Source of the DNA: Paracraurococcus lichenis
GTDB taxonomy: Bacteria > Pseudomonadota > Alphaproteobacteria > Acetobacterales > Acetobacteraceae
DNA length: 64,000 bases
NCBI RefSeq assembly: GCF_030657435.1
Contig: NZ_JAUTWS010000012.1
Span: 1 to 64,000 of the forward strand
Direction: 5' to 3'
Numbering within the stretch: the stretch's first letter is position 1; each line of letters opens with the position of its first letter. Positions 51,192-59,674 of this stretch are shown one piece after another. Under the pieces are notes generated by a model. It made no database searches, had not been told where the DNA came from, and saw nothing but the letters and a program-made list of their open reading frames with translations. The position numbers and the translations under genes are program-made.

Positions 51192-52133
51192 TCAGCCCCG
51201 CGGCAGGCGGCCGGCCTCGCGCCGCTGCTCGTAGGCCTTGGCGTGCAGGAAGGCCGCCTCGTGGATCTCCTCCGGCACGCCGGCCTCCCGCGCCGCCTGC
51301 AGCAGGAAGCCGAGGATGTGATCGGCCTCGATCCGCCCGCCTGCCTCCAGGTCGCGCAGCATGGAGGTGGCATAGCCGCCCTTCGGGTCGGCGAAGAGGG
51401 CGCGGAACTCCGCCATGAAGCTGTCCGGCATCGGATGGCCCTTGGCCGCCGCGATGGCCGCGTTGCGCTCCAGCACCCGGTGCATGAAGGCGACGCCGCC
51501 CGGGCTGCGCGCGATCTCGCCGGTATTGGCGCGCAGCAGCACCGTGCCGATGGCGCTGGTGCCGAGATGCGTCAGCTTCTCCCACATCCGCTGCAGGATG
51601 TCGGGCACCGCCGTCGCCACCATGCCCTCGGCCTTCGCGCCGAGCGCGGCCAGCGCCGCGACCCGCGGGCTCATTGACCCGTCCAGCTCGCCGAAGGTGA
51701 GCCAGCGCCAGTCGTTGAGTTGCCGCACCGTGCCGTCGGCGGCCATGGTCGCCTGGATCTTGGCGAGGCCGCCCAGCACCGCGCCCGCGCCGAACTCGGT
51801 CTTCAACCTGTCGATATGGGAGAGGCCGTTCAGCACCGGCAGGATGGCGGTGCGCGCATCGACCGCCGGGCGGATGGCGGCGATGGCGTCGCCCAGGTCG
51901 TAGGCCTTGCAGGTCAGCAGCACCAGGTCCCAGCCGGGCGCGGCCTCCTCGGCCAGCAAAGTGCGCGCGGGCAGCCGGGCATGGCCGAAGGGACTCTCGA
52001 GGACGAGGCCGTCGCGCGCCAACTGCGCCCGCCGACGCGGGCGGACGAGATAGGCGACCTCGGCGCCCGCCTGCTGCAGGCGGCCGCCGAAATAGCCGCC
52101 AAGGGCGCCGGCGCCCAGGACCAGGATGCGCAT
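51192..52133 (-). CDS. panE: 2-dehydropantoate 2-reductase (ketopantoate reductase) family
   Basis: 313 residues. The NADPH-binding MRILVLGAGALGGYFGG at the N terminus, a catalytic Lys in LTCKAYD near 74, and a C-terminal helical domain with the Lys-containing EKLTHLGTSAIG near 180 match PanE/ApbA. The enzyme reduces ketopantoate in pantothenate synthesis, though many paralogues reduce other 2-keto acids. It stands alone, downstream of repeat copy D and convergent with the HWE kinase. Confidence 0.82.
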   Translation of the reverse strand: MRILVLGAGALGGYFGGRLQQAGAEVAYLVRPRRRAQLARDGLVLESPFGHARLPARTLLAEEAAPGWDLVLLTCKAYDLGDAIAAIRPAVDARTAILPVLNGLSHIDRLKTEFGAGAVLGGLAKIQATMAADGTVRQLNDWRWLTFGELDGSMSPRVAALAALGAKAEGMVATAVPDILQRMWEKLTHLGTSAIGTVLLRANTGEIARSPGGVAFMHRVLERNAAIAAAKGHPMPDSFMAEFRALFADPKGGYATSMLRDLEAGGRIEADHILGFLLQAAREAGVPEEIHEAAFLHAKAYEQRREAGRLPRG

Positions 52134-52156
52134 TCCGACTTCCTCCCACCCGATGA

Positions 52157-52209
52157 AGGGGGCTTTGCCCCCTCCATGCCTCCCCCACCAAGGGTCAAGC
52201 GACCCCTGG
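52157..52209. repeat. Double-hairpin intergenic repeat, copy D
   Basis: Stem 52157-52163 with 52167-52173 (7 bp, loop TTT) and stem 52188-52196 with 52201-52209 (9 bp with one mismatch, loop AAGC) have the same orientation and spacing as copy A, and share GGGTCAAGCGACCC with it. It lies between the panE start and the lpxXL stop. Confidence 0.7.
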
Positions 52210-52220
52210 ACCGGCCTGAG

Positions 52221-53120
52221 TCAACGCCACCTGCGATGCATCCACAACCACTGGCCGGGATGTTCGCGGATCCAGCCTTCGACGATGCGGTTCATCAACG
52301 CAGTGGCAGCTTCCACGTCCACCCGGCCCTTCGCGTCGCGCGGCAGGTCGACCGCCTCCGTGAGGTCCAGGCGGAAGCCGCCATCGGCCTCGCGGATCGC
52401 GCGGGCGCCGTGCACAGGGCAATCGAAGCGGCGCGCCAGATGCGCGACCAGGTGATTGGAATAGGCGGGGCGGCCGAGGAAGGGCACGAGCGGGCCGCGG
52501 CCGAAGCGCTGGTCGATCAGCATGCCGACATGCAGGCCCTGGTCCAACGCCTCCATCATGCGCAGCGGCGCCTCGATCCCCGCCGGGATCAGCCGGCCCA
52601 TGCTGCCGCTGCGCAGTGCCATGATGTCGCGCGCGACATGCGGGTTGTTCGGGGTGCGGTAGATCACCGCCGAGGCCAGCCCGTGCTTCTTCGCCGCGAT
52701 CGCCGGCAGCTCCCAATTCGCCAGGTGCGCGGCGAAGAGCAGCGCGGGCCGGCCGTCGTCGCGCAGCGCGAGGAAGCGCTCCACCACCTCCCGCGCGATG
52801 CGGATGCGGCCCTGCCGCGGCGAATCCGGGTCGAAGTCCCAGAGCGCGTCGAGATGCGGATACTCCGCCGCGGTACGTCCCAGATTGTCCCAGGCCTCGC
52901 GCGCGATGCGTGCATGCTCGGCTGGCGGGAGATCCGGGAAGGCGTGCCGGATATTGTCCAGCGCGATGCGGTGCGGCTTCAGCAGCGGGCCGAAGGTCCG
53001 CGCTACCCGGGCGCCCAGCGCCGCGGCGCGGTCGGGCCCGAGCAGCCGCACCAGCGCAAAGAGCCCGCGCACCAGGGCCGCGACGGCCCGGTCCGCCGTC
53101 CGTCGCAGCCAAGCCCGCAT
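52221..53120 (-). CDS. lpxXL: Lipid A very-long-chain acyltransferase (LpxXL, lauroyl acyltransferase fold)
   Basis: 299 residues of the LpxL/HtrB inner-membrane acyltransferase family. A hydrophobic Arg-flanked N-terminal helix (ALVRGLFALVRLLG) is followed by the catalytic H-x4-E (H132-LANW-E137) and RTPNNPHVARDIM. As the final gene after acpXL-fabZXL-fabF2XL-fabF1XL-adh2XL, in the same order as in rhizobia, it is best read as LpxXL, which moves the ultra-long acyl chain from AcpXL to lipid A. It starts 2 bp after the adh2XL stop. Substrate length is inferred from context. Confidence 0.85.
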   Translation of the reverse strand: MRAWLRRTADRAVAALVRGLFALVRLLGPDRAAALGARVARTFGPLLKPHRIALDNIRHAFPDLPPAEHARIAREAWDNLGRTAAEYPHLDALWDFDPDSPRQGRIRIAREVVERFLALRDDGRPALLFAAHLANWELPAIAAKKHGLASAVIYRTPNNPHVARDIMALRSGSMGRLIPAGIEAPLRMMEALDQGLHVGMLIDQRFGRGPLVPFLGRPAYSNHLVAHLARRFDCPVHGARAIREADGGFRLDLTEAVDLPRDAKGRVDVEAATALMNRIVEGWIREHPGQWLWMHRRWR

Positions 53121-53122
53121 CG

Positions 53123-54145
53123 CTACAGGGTGACGAGGATCTTGCCGAAGACCCGCCGGCTCTCCAGCCGCTCCAGCGCCCCGGCGAATTCCTCGAGCGG
53201 CGCGACGGTGTCGATCACCGGCGTCAGGCCGCCGGCCATCTTGGCGAGGCCGTCGGCGATGTTGCGCATGGACGCGCCGAAACTCCCGAAGATCCTGAGC
53301 TGGCGCTGGAAGATCATCATCAGGTTGGTCTCGGCCGAGACGCCGCTGGTCGAGCCGCAGGTGACGAGCCGCCCGCCCATCCGCAGCGAGAGCAGGCTGC
53401 CGGCCCAGGTCGCGGCGCCGACGTGCTCGAACACCACGTCCACGCCGCGCTTCTTCGTCACGCGGCGGGCCACGCTCTCGAAGCGATCGGTCGTGTAGTT
53501 CACCACATGGTCGGCACCGAGTGCGCGCGCCCGCTCGCATTTCTCGTCCGAGCCGGCGGTGGCGATGACGGTGCAGCCGAGCGCCTTGGCCATCTTCACC
53601 GCGACCGTGCCGATGCCCGAGCCCGCGGCCTGGACCAGGATGGTCTCGCCCGGCTCCAGCCGCGCATTGTCGAACAGCATGTGCTCGACCGTGCTGAAGG
53701 TGATGGCGGCGCAGGCCGCGTCGGTGACGGAGACGCCGTCAGGCACCGGCACCAGCAGCCTTGCGTCCTGGTTGACCAGTTCCTGCGCGAAGCCGTCGAC
53801 ATGGAAGCCCTTCACCCCGGCGACGTTCTCGCAGAGGTTGTCGCGCCCCTCGCGGCAGGCGCGGCACTGCCCGCAGGTCAGCGCGCCATAGGGCACGGCG
53901 AGCTGGCCGAGGCGCCAGCCCTCGACGCCCGGGCCGATCGCGGCGACCTCGCCCACCGCTTCGGCGCCGACGGTCAGCGGCATCTGCCGCTTGGCGAAGG
54001 CCATGCCGCGCCAGCCCCAGACATCGATGTGGTTCAGCGCGACCGCGCGCATGCGGAGCTGCACCTCGCCCGGCCCGGGCGGCGCCGGCGGCTCCATCTC
54101 GACCAGCCGCGTGTCGCGGTCGCCGAAGAGGCGGAGAGCGCGCAT
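53123..54145 (-). CDS. adh2XL: Zinc-binding alcohol dehydrogenase/quinone reductase-like protein (Adh2XL)
   Basis: 340 residues of the MDR superfamily. GroES-like N domain (VALNHIDVWGWRGMAF) has a structural-zinc-like cluster CGQCRACREGRDNLC near 95-109. The Rossmann domain has VQAAGSGIGTVAVKMAKALG near 171. The DHVVNYTT segment is typical of the group. In the rhizobial acpXL cluster an alcohol dehydrogenase gene occupies this position and is thought to act in making the long hydroxylated acyl chain; the reaction here is inferred. It lies 69 bp after fabF1XL. Confidence 0.85.
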   Translation of the reverse strand: MRALRLFGDRDTRLVEMEPPAPPGPGEVQLRMRAVALNHIDVWGWRGMAFAKRQMPLTVGAEAVGEVAAIGPGVEGWRLGQLAVPYGALTCGQCRACREGRDNLCENVAGVKGFHVDGFAQELVNQDARLLVPVPDGVSVTDAACAAITFSTVEHMLFDNARLEPGETILVQAAGSGIGTVAVKMAKALGCTVIATAGSDEKCERARALGADHVVNYTTDRFESVARRVTKKRGVDVVFEHVGAATWAGSLLSLRMGGRLVTCGSTSGVSAETNLMMIFQRQLRIFGSFGASMRNIADGLAKMAGGLTPVIDTVAPLEEFAGALERLESRRVFGKILVTL

Positions 54146-54214
54146 GTCAGTGGGCCCCCGGCCAGCGGGCCGATCCGGCGCTCCTTAGCTGCGCCGCAGC
54201 GATCATCGGACCGC

Positions 54215-55480
54215 TCACGGTGCCGCCCCCAGCACCAGGCAGACATTCTGCCCGCCGAAGCCGAAGCTGTTGGACAGCACGCGCGCGACCTTGGCCGCGC
54301 GCTTCACGTTCGGCACCACGTCGAGCGGGATGGAAGGGTCCGGCGTCTCGTGGTTGATGGTCGGCGGCAGCACCTGGTCGCGGATGGTCAGCAGGCTGAA
54401 CACCGCCTCGATCGCGCCCGCGGCTGAGAGCGTGTGGCCGATCATCGACTTGTTGGAGGAGATCGGCGGCGCCGCATCGCCGAAGACGGCGCGCATGCCG
54501 AGCGTCTCCATCTTGTCGTTCTCCGGCGTGCCGGTGCCATGCGCATTGACGTAGTCGATCTGCCCGGGCTCGAGCCCGGCATCCTCGATCGCCGCGCGCA
54601 TGGCGCCGATGATGGCGCCGCCATCGGGGTTGCTGCGGGTGCGGTGGAAGCTGTCGGCGCGCTCGCCGCAGCCGAGCACGAGGCCGAGCACGGTCGCGCC
54701 GCGCGCCCGCGCGCCCTCGAGGCTCTCCAGCACCAGCGCCGCGGCGCCCTCGCTCATCACGAAGCCCTCGCGGGTCTTCTCGAAGGGGCGGGAAGCCTTG
54801 GTGGGATCCTCGTTGCGGGTGGACAGCGCCGAGAGCAGGGAGAAGCGGATCAGCGCCTCCGGTTGCACGCTGCCCTCGGCGCCGATGCAGAGCGCCGCCG
54901 CCGTCTCGCCGCGCTGGATCGCCTCGACGCCGAGCTGGATGGCGGAGGCGCCGGTCGCGCAGGCGGTGGTGAGCGAGATCGGCGCGCCGCGCGTGCCGAA
55001 GCGGTCGGCCAGCCTTTCGCCAACGCCGCCGAACAGGCAGCTCTCGAACAGCGCCAGCCGGCCCGTGGCCGCCGCGATCATCGCGGGGTAGGTGACCTCC
55101 CCCGCGCAATGCCGCGCGAGGTCGAGCCGGTGCGGCCATTCCACCTCGACCGGCGGCATGCCGAGGAAGAGCGGGCCGGGGAATGCGGCATCGCCGCCGA
55201 TGCCGGCGCCCGCGATCGCCTCCTCCGCGGCCAGGGCCGCCATGCGCTCCACCCGCTCGGGCGCGGTCCAGGGGCGCTCGGCCTGCTCGCCCGGCAGGTC
55301 CACCTGGCCGGCGATGGTCGTGCGGAGATGCTCGGTCGGGAAGCGGGTGATGCGGCGGATGCCGGAGTGGCCGGCGAGCAGCCCCGCCCAGCTCGCCGCC
55401 ACGCCGAAGCCGAGCGGGGTGACGAGGCCGATGCCGGTGACGGCCACGACATGGCGGCCGAGATGGTCGCGTGTCTGCAT
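54215..55480 (-). CDS. fabF1XL: Beta-ketoacyl-ACP synthase, catalytic (FabF1XL)
   Basis: 421 residues, KAS II type. The Cys-His-His triad is complete: C174 (TTACATGASA), H314 (VNAHGTGTPEND) and H349 (SMIGHTLSAAGA). It would elongate acyl-AcpXL to very long chains. It begins 1 bp after the stop of the inactive-looking KAS partner, with which it probably forms a heterodimer like a ketosynthase/chain-length-factor pair. The C terminus SNSFGFGGQN is typical of FabF. Confidence 0.9.
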   Translation of the reverse strand: MQTRDHLGRHVVAVTGIGLVTPLGFGVAASWAGLLAGHSGIRRITRFPTEHLRTTIAGQVDLPGEQAERPWTAPERVERMAALAAEEAIAGAGIGGDAAFPGPLFLGMPPVEVEWPHRLDLARHCAGEVTYPAMIAAATGRLALFESCLFGGVGERLADRFGTRGAPISLTTACATGASAIQLGVEAIQRGETAAALCIGAEGSVQPEALIRFSLLSALSTRNEDPTKASRPFEKTREGFVMSEGAAALVLESLEGARARGATVLGLVLGCGERADSFHRTRSNPDGGAIIGAMRAAIEDAGLEPGQIDYVNAHGTGTPENDKMETLGMRAVFGDAAPPISSNKSMIGHTLSAAGAIEAVFSLLTIRDQVLPPTINHETPDPSIPLDVVPNVKRAAKVARVLSNSFGFGGQNVCLVLGAAP

Positions 55481-55481
55481 G

Positions 55482-56633
55482 TCAGATGGCCTCCACCAGG
55501 GCCAGCGCCTCGCCGCGCCAGGCGCCGAAGCCGGTGACCAGCGCCTGCGGTGCCTCGCCCGCCTGCACCGCGAGCGCGGCGAGCGCCAGGTTCGCGGGGA
55601 AGGCGGCCTCGATCGTATAGCCGATCAGGTCGGCGGTCTGCCGCACCGGGCCCTGGGCCGGCCCGCGGTCGCGCAGGCCGGCGAGGAAGGCGTCCTCGGC
55701 CGTGGTCGGCACCGCGGCGCCGGTCGCGCCGGAGAGGACGGCATAGCCCGGCCGCAGCGGCAGTCCCTCGGCCAGCGCCGCCGCCGCCCGTGCCGCGCTA
55801 TCCTCGCCGCGCCGCCGTGCCGCCGTGGTCCGCACCGGGCCAAGCCGCGCGATGCCCGTGGCGCCGCGGACGCGCGCATGGCCCTCAGTCTCCAGCACCA
55901 GGAAGGCCGCGGCGGTGCCGGTGACGATTCCGCCGCCGGCCGCCGCGCGCTCGGCCAGCGGCCGCCAGTCGCCGCGCCAGAGCTGGCCGGAGGCGGCATA
56001 GAGCAGCAGCATGTCCCAGCGGCCCGCGACATAGGCGCCGCCGACCAGCGCGATCCGGGCGCCGTCGCCGCTGCGCCCGTCCGCGAGGCGCGCCGCGGCG
56101 ATCCGCACCGCATCCGCCGCCGCGCTCTCCTCCCCCATGAAGGTGCGGGAGGAGCCGGTGACGCCGTGCACGATGGAAATGTTGCCGGCCAGCAGGTTGG
56201 AGAGCTGCGCGAGGAACAGCGTCGGCCTGAGGCCGGAGGCCAGTCGCTCGTTCAGCAGCTTCGCGCCCTCCTCGGCCGGCAGGCGGGCGATCTCGGCGCA
56301 GACCGCCTCGTCGAGCCGCGTGTCGCGCTCGCCGCCGCCGGCGGCGACCACGAGGTGCATGTCGGCGACAAGGCCGCGCGCCCCGGCATGGTCGATGGCA
56401 AGGCCGGCCGCATAGGTGCCGAGGCGCTGCCAGGGCTCCATCTGCCGCTGGTCGCCCTTCTTCGGGATCTGCCGGTCGAGGTCGAGCGCCGGCATCGGAT
56501 GCACCGGATAGGGCGCGAAGCCCGTGGCATCCACCACGGGCCGGCCGCCGGCGAGCGCGGCGCGGTGCACCTCCGGCCCCTCGCCGAGCGAGGAGACGAG
56601 GCCGATGCCGGTGATCCAGATGCTCTCGGTCAT
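55482..56633 (-). CDS. fabF2XL: Ketosynthase-like protein lacking the catalytic triad (FabF2XL)
   Basis: 383 residues with a thiolase/KAS fold (WITGIGLVSSLGEG at the start, NERLASGLRPTLFLAQLSNLLAG before the active site, cited as LASGLRPTLFLAQL). The nucleophile region reads VTGSSRT (158-164) instead of TACATG, the first His motif is replaced by LSGATGAAVP, and GHT becomes GYT. All three catalytic residues are therefore missing, as in polyketide chain-length factors. It sits between fabZXL (overlapping by 4 bp) and the active KAS, the position of fabF2XL in rhizobia. Confidence 0.83.
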   Translation of the reverse strand: MTESIWITGIGLVSSLGEGPEVHRAALAGGRPVVDATGFAPYPVHPMPALDLDRQIPKKGDQRQMEPWQRLGTYAAGLAIDHAGARGLVADMHLVVAAGGGERDTRLDEAVCAEIARLPAEEGAKLLNERLASGLRPTLFLAQLSNLLAGNISIVHGVTGSSRTFMGEESAAADAVRIAAARLADGRSGDGARIALVGGAYVAGRWDMLLLYAASGQLWRGDWRPLAERAAAGGGIVTGTAAAFLVLETEGHARVRGATGIARLGPVRTTAARRRGEDSAARAAAALAEGLPLRPGYAVLSGATGAAVPTTAEDAFLAGLRDRGPAQGPVRQTADLIGYTIEAAFPANLALAALAVQAGEAPQALVTGFGAWRGEALALVEAI

Positions 56634-57094
56634 GGGGGTGGTCCGGGCAGGCCGATCTGCGCCGCCCGGGCGCGCATCGCGGCCTCGAGCTCGGGCGCGG
56701 GGAAGGGCAGGGTGCGGAAGGTCAGCTCCGCGTCGCAGATGCGCTTGCCGGCGGCGGATATGGCGGCCCGGGTCACCGCGAAGCCGGAGCCGTCATGCTC
56801 GAGGCTCGCCGAGACCTCAAGGCGCGTTTCCGGCGTGACGAAGCTGCGGAATTTCGCCTCCTTCACGCCGGAGAGGAAGGGCATGCGGCCGAAGTCGAAG
56901 CGGTGCAGCAGCAGGTAGCCGGAGGCCTGCGCCATGGTCTCCACCAATAGTACGCCGGGGACCAGGGGATGGCCGGGGAAATGGCCTTCGAAGACCGGGC
57001 TCTCCGCGGCGCCGGGCACAACGGCCTCGGCGGCGATGGCCTCGGGACCGACCGAGACGACCCGGTCGATCATCTGGAAGTATTCGAGCCGCAC
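56630..57094 (-). CDS. fabZXL: 3-hydroxyacyl-ACP dehydratase, FabZ type (FabZXL)
   Basis: 154 residues, hot-dog fold. Catalytic H38 is in FEGHFPGHPLVPGVLLVE with E52 following in VETMAQ, the normal FabZ arrangement. It removes water from 3-hydroxyacyl-AcpXL in each elongation round. It lies 9 bp after acpXL and overlaps the next gene by ATGA, so it belongs to the VLCFA operon. Confidence 0.9.
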   Translation of the reverse strand: MRLEYFQMIDRVVSVGPEAIAAEAVVPGAAESPVFEGHFPGHPLVPGVLLVETMAQASGYLLLHRFDFGRMPFLSGVKEAKFRSFVTPETRLEVSASLEHDGSGFAVTRAAISAAGKRICDAELTFRTLPFPAPELEAAMRARAAQIGLPGPPP

Positions 57095-57103
57095 GGCCCG
57101 GGA

Positions 57104-57403
57104 TCAGCCGCCGGCGGCCCCGGGGGAGGCTTTCGCCGCGACCAGTTCCTCGATCCGCAGGGCCAGGTTCTTCATGACGAAATACTGCTCGGCCGGCGCC
57201 TTGCCCTCGTTCACTTCCTGCGTCCAGGCCTCGACCGGCACCTTGATGCCGAAGGCCTTGTCGATGGCGAAGACGATGTCGAGGAAGTCGAGGCTGTCGA
57301 TGCCCAGGTCGTTGATCACATGGCTGTCCGGCGTGATCGTCTCGCGGGGGACGTCGGACGTCTCCGCGATGATGTCGGCGATGCGGTCGAACGCCGAGGC
57401 CAT
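57104..57403 (-). CDS. acpXL: Acyl carrier protein AcpXL
   Basis: 99 residues, longer than the 78 of housekeeping ACP, as known for AcpXL. The phosphopantetheine attachment site is S37 in [18 protein letters not shown]. The C-terminal half has an extra segment ([20 protein letters not shown]) characteristic of the AcpXL group. It is the first gene of the leftward operon ending in lpxXL, and carries the growing very-long-chain fatty acid destined for lipid A. Its promoter must lie in 57404-57780. Confidence 0.92.
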   Translation of the reverse strand: MASAFDRIADIIAETSDVPRETITPDSHVINDLGIDSLDFLDIVFAIDKAFGIKVPVEAWTQEVNEGKAPAEQYFVMKNLALRIEELVAAKASPGAAGG

Positions 57404-57780
57404 GGCGACTCTCCGGAAGACGGCTGAGGGAGGGGGTCTTTGGCGTGATCCGGGGCGATTGTCCAGCACCGGCGCTCCCGCTTCCTCCCGGCTCCGCCCG
57501 CCTGCGGCGGCATGGGCGAGTCTCCCCGGCCGTGGCCCCTGCACCGCCGGTGCGAAGGCCACCCGCCGCGGGTTCGGGGCGTGCGGTGGGTGACCGGCGC
57601 TGCGGTTCGCCGCGACGCGGCGGCGCCGGACCGGGCGCGGCGGCCGAGGGCGAGGGAGGTCAGGCCGGGCCATCCACGGCATCGACGGGGCGTCGCAGGC
57701 TCCAGGCATTTTCCCGGCGCGGGGCCCGGGAGGATCGCTTAGGCTGGCCGCAATTCCACCCGCTGCCGGAGCCGCCCGCC
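57404..57780. other. Gene-free divergent intergenic region upstream of acpXL
   Basis: 377 bp of very GC-rich sequence between acpXL (leftward) and a small membrane protein gene (rightward). It should hold both promoters. I see no clear sigma-70 box, operator or RNA gene in it. Confidence 0.4.
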
Positions 57781-58092
57781 ATGGCCCTGCCCCCCTTGCC
57801 GAAGGCCGTCGCCTTCCTGATGCGGCACGCTGCCATCGGTTTCGGCCTCGCCACGCTGCTGATGCTGGCACTATTCCGGGCCAATCCGGGCGGCGTCGCG
57901 GATGTCCTCCGCCATGCCCCCGGGCATCCCTGGCCAGCGCTGCTGCTGTGGTTCTTCTGCGGCCTCACCCTCGGTGCCGTGCAGATCGCGGTCGCCGTCA
58001 TGCTGCAGGACCGGCCGCCGGACGACGACGACCATGGCGGTGGGCCACGGGAACTCCTGCCGGCGCCGGTGGTGATGGGGCGCGGCGGCTAA
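57781..58092 (+). CDS. Small two-helix membrane protein, paralogue of the gene at 27.7 kb
   Basis: 103 residues. Helix 1 lies about residues 17-36 ([16 protein letters not shown]), followed by the NPGG turn, helix 2 about 50-73 ([19 protein letters not shown]), then an acidic DDDDH patch and a short tail. The order and several residues match the 98-residue protein at 27669-27965. A GGAGCC lies before the ATG. Unknown function; the Cys/Gly-rich second helix is the best conserved part. Confidence 0.6.
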   Translation: MALPPLPKAVAFLMRHAAIGFGLATLLMLALFRANPGGVADVLRHAPGHPWPALLLWFFCGLTLGAVQIAVAVMLQDRPPDDDDHGGGPRELLPAPVVMGRGG

Positions 58093-58621
58093 GGAAAATT
58101 CTCTGGGTTTTCGCCGTAACAAAACCCTGAGCAGCCTTTCGCTTCGGGGAGTTGGGCCGAACGAAGCGTGGCCCAACCCGCGACAGTCTGCTTGGAGCCG
58201 ACAGAACCGCCAACCTGCGGGAAGCAGTCGACCGGTATGCCGGAATTCTGGCCCGCGGGAAGTTCATGGTCCGGATTGGGCGAGGCGAGCGCGAGAGGGG
58301 CCGCCGGGCTGGGCGTGACGCGGACTGACCGCGCCCGGAACGGGGGATGCCGGGCTTCGCGTCTCAAGAGGACGCGCGGGCTGGCCGAGGCCGGCTGGCC
58401 AAGTGGGTGCGGCTCGCGCCATCGCAAGGGAGCCAGGCGCCGATCAGGCGGGCCTGCGGGCTGTCAACCCGGTCTATACGGGAGACGGGCCGACCTCGGC
58501 AGTTGCGCTTAGGTAATTTGAGTCAATATGGACCTGACTGTGCGTCTGGGTCGGGGCCAAGGCCCGCCAGTCAGGGGGAGGTTGGTTGCGACCGCCAGGG
58601 CATCGTGCGGCGCTTTGCAGG
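58093..58621. other. 530-bp gene-free stretch, possibly a decayed or repetitive element
   Basis: No convincing gene in six frames. Composition is less GC-rich at both ends: the first 60 bp include an A/T-rich segment with GGGTTTT...AAAACCC inverted arms (7 bp), and the last 100 bp include TAGGTAATTTGAGTCAATATG. The middle is mixed sequence without the strong codon bias of neighbours. It separates the core genes from the acyltransferase pair and may be an insertion remnant. Confidence 0.4.
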
Positions 58622-59674
58622 TCAGACCGCCGGGGCGCGCTCGCGGACGATCGCCGGTATGCGCAGCACCCAGCGCCGCGCCGGCCGCTCGATCCAGTGG
58701 TACGAGGCCCAGCTCAGCAGGAGCACGGCGGCGAAGAGCGCCCCGTACCAGATCGGTCCCCTGGCCTCCGCTTCGGGCAGGCGTTGCGCGATCTGCAGCA
58801 CCAGCCAGTGCCAGAGGTAGATGGAGTAAGAAATCTCGCCGAGCCACACCGCGGGCCGGGCCCCGCAGATCTGCGCAATGGGCCCCTCCTCGCGGGCGGC
58901 CATCAGGACGAAGGCGGGGAAGCCCAATGCCCCGACCGCACCGAGGCCCGGCACATGCGCGATGCCGAGCAAGAGCAGGGCAGCAATCGTGGCGGGCATG
59001 ACAGGTAGGCGCGCGCCGGCCAGCCAGGCACGATGCGTCAGGCAACCCGTCACAGCGCCGAAGACCATGCGGCCCATGCCGGGAAGACCGGTCGCACCCG
59101 GCGACGCACCTTTCGCGAGCAACAAGATCTCAAGCGCCGCCATGCCGGCGAACGCCATAACAAGCGGCCACTTGACCCGCGCGGCCAGGAACAGGAATGC
59201 GGGAAAAAGCAGGTATCCCGCCCATTCGGCACTGAGCGACCATGCTGGAGCATTCCAGCACCCGGGCAGGAAGTACCACCAATTCTGGATGAGCAGAAGG
59301 CAGGCGAGGAAAGCTTCGGTGCCAAACCGTGCGTCCGCGCGCGGATAGGACTCTGCAAAACCGGGAAGAAGGGCAACAACGACGCCGGTCGCCAGAAGCG
59401 TGGCGAGATGAAGGGGGTAGATCCGGGCCAGGCGGGCCAGCAGGAAGCGACCGTAATCCCCAGCATTTTCGAGCCTGCCGGAATATACGTGCGAGAGCAC
59501 AAAACCAGATAGAATGAAAAACAGATCAACCCCAAGATAACCCGGCGTCCAATCGTCGGAGCCGTTATGTATCACATGGAAGACAAAGACCCACATCGCC
59601 GCCAAGCCACGCAATCCGTCCAGAGCGGGCAAATACTGTGGGCGCCTCGACGACCCATGTCCGATGCCGGTCAT
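58622..59674 (-). CDS. Acyltransferase 3 family membrane protein (OafA/YrhL type)
   Basis: 350 residues with about ten hydrophobic helices. The family opening LPALDGLRGLAAMWVFVFH (catalytic-type His near residue 33) and GVDLFFILSGFVLSHVYSGR near 48-67 are clear, as are RLARIYPLHLATL near 80 and SYSIYLWHWLVL near 295. These enzymes O-acetylate surface polysaccharides or related acceptors. Codon use is noticeably less GC-biased than in the core genes. GGAGCAGC precedes the ATG. It is one of two acyltransferases in tandem. Confidence 0.87.
   Translation of the reverse strand: MTGIGHGSSRRPQYLPALDGLRGLAAMWVFVFHVIHNGSDDWTPGYLGVDLFFILSGFVLSHVYSGRLENAGDYGRFLLARLARIYPLHLATLLATGVVVALLPGFAESYPRADARFGTEAFLACLLLIQNWWYFLPGCWNAPAWSLSAEWAGYLLFPAFLFLAARVKWPLVMAFAGMAALEILLLAKGASPGATGLPGMGRMVFGAVTGCLTHRAWLAGARLPVMPATIAALLLLGIAHVPGLGAVGALGFPAFVLMAAREEGPIAQICGARPAVWLGEISYSIYLWHWLVLQIAQRLPEAEARGPIWYGALFAAVLLLSWASYHWIERPARRWVLRIPAIVRERAPAV

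Noticed and set aside
58089..58427. 112-residue minus-strand frame in the gene-free stretch
   Set aside because: Low-complexity Pro/Ser/Gly sequence with no ribosome binding site or motif; treated as non-coding.
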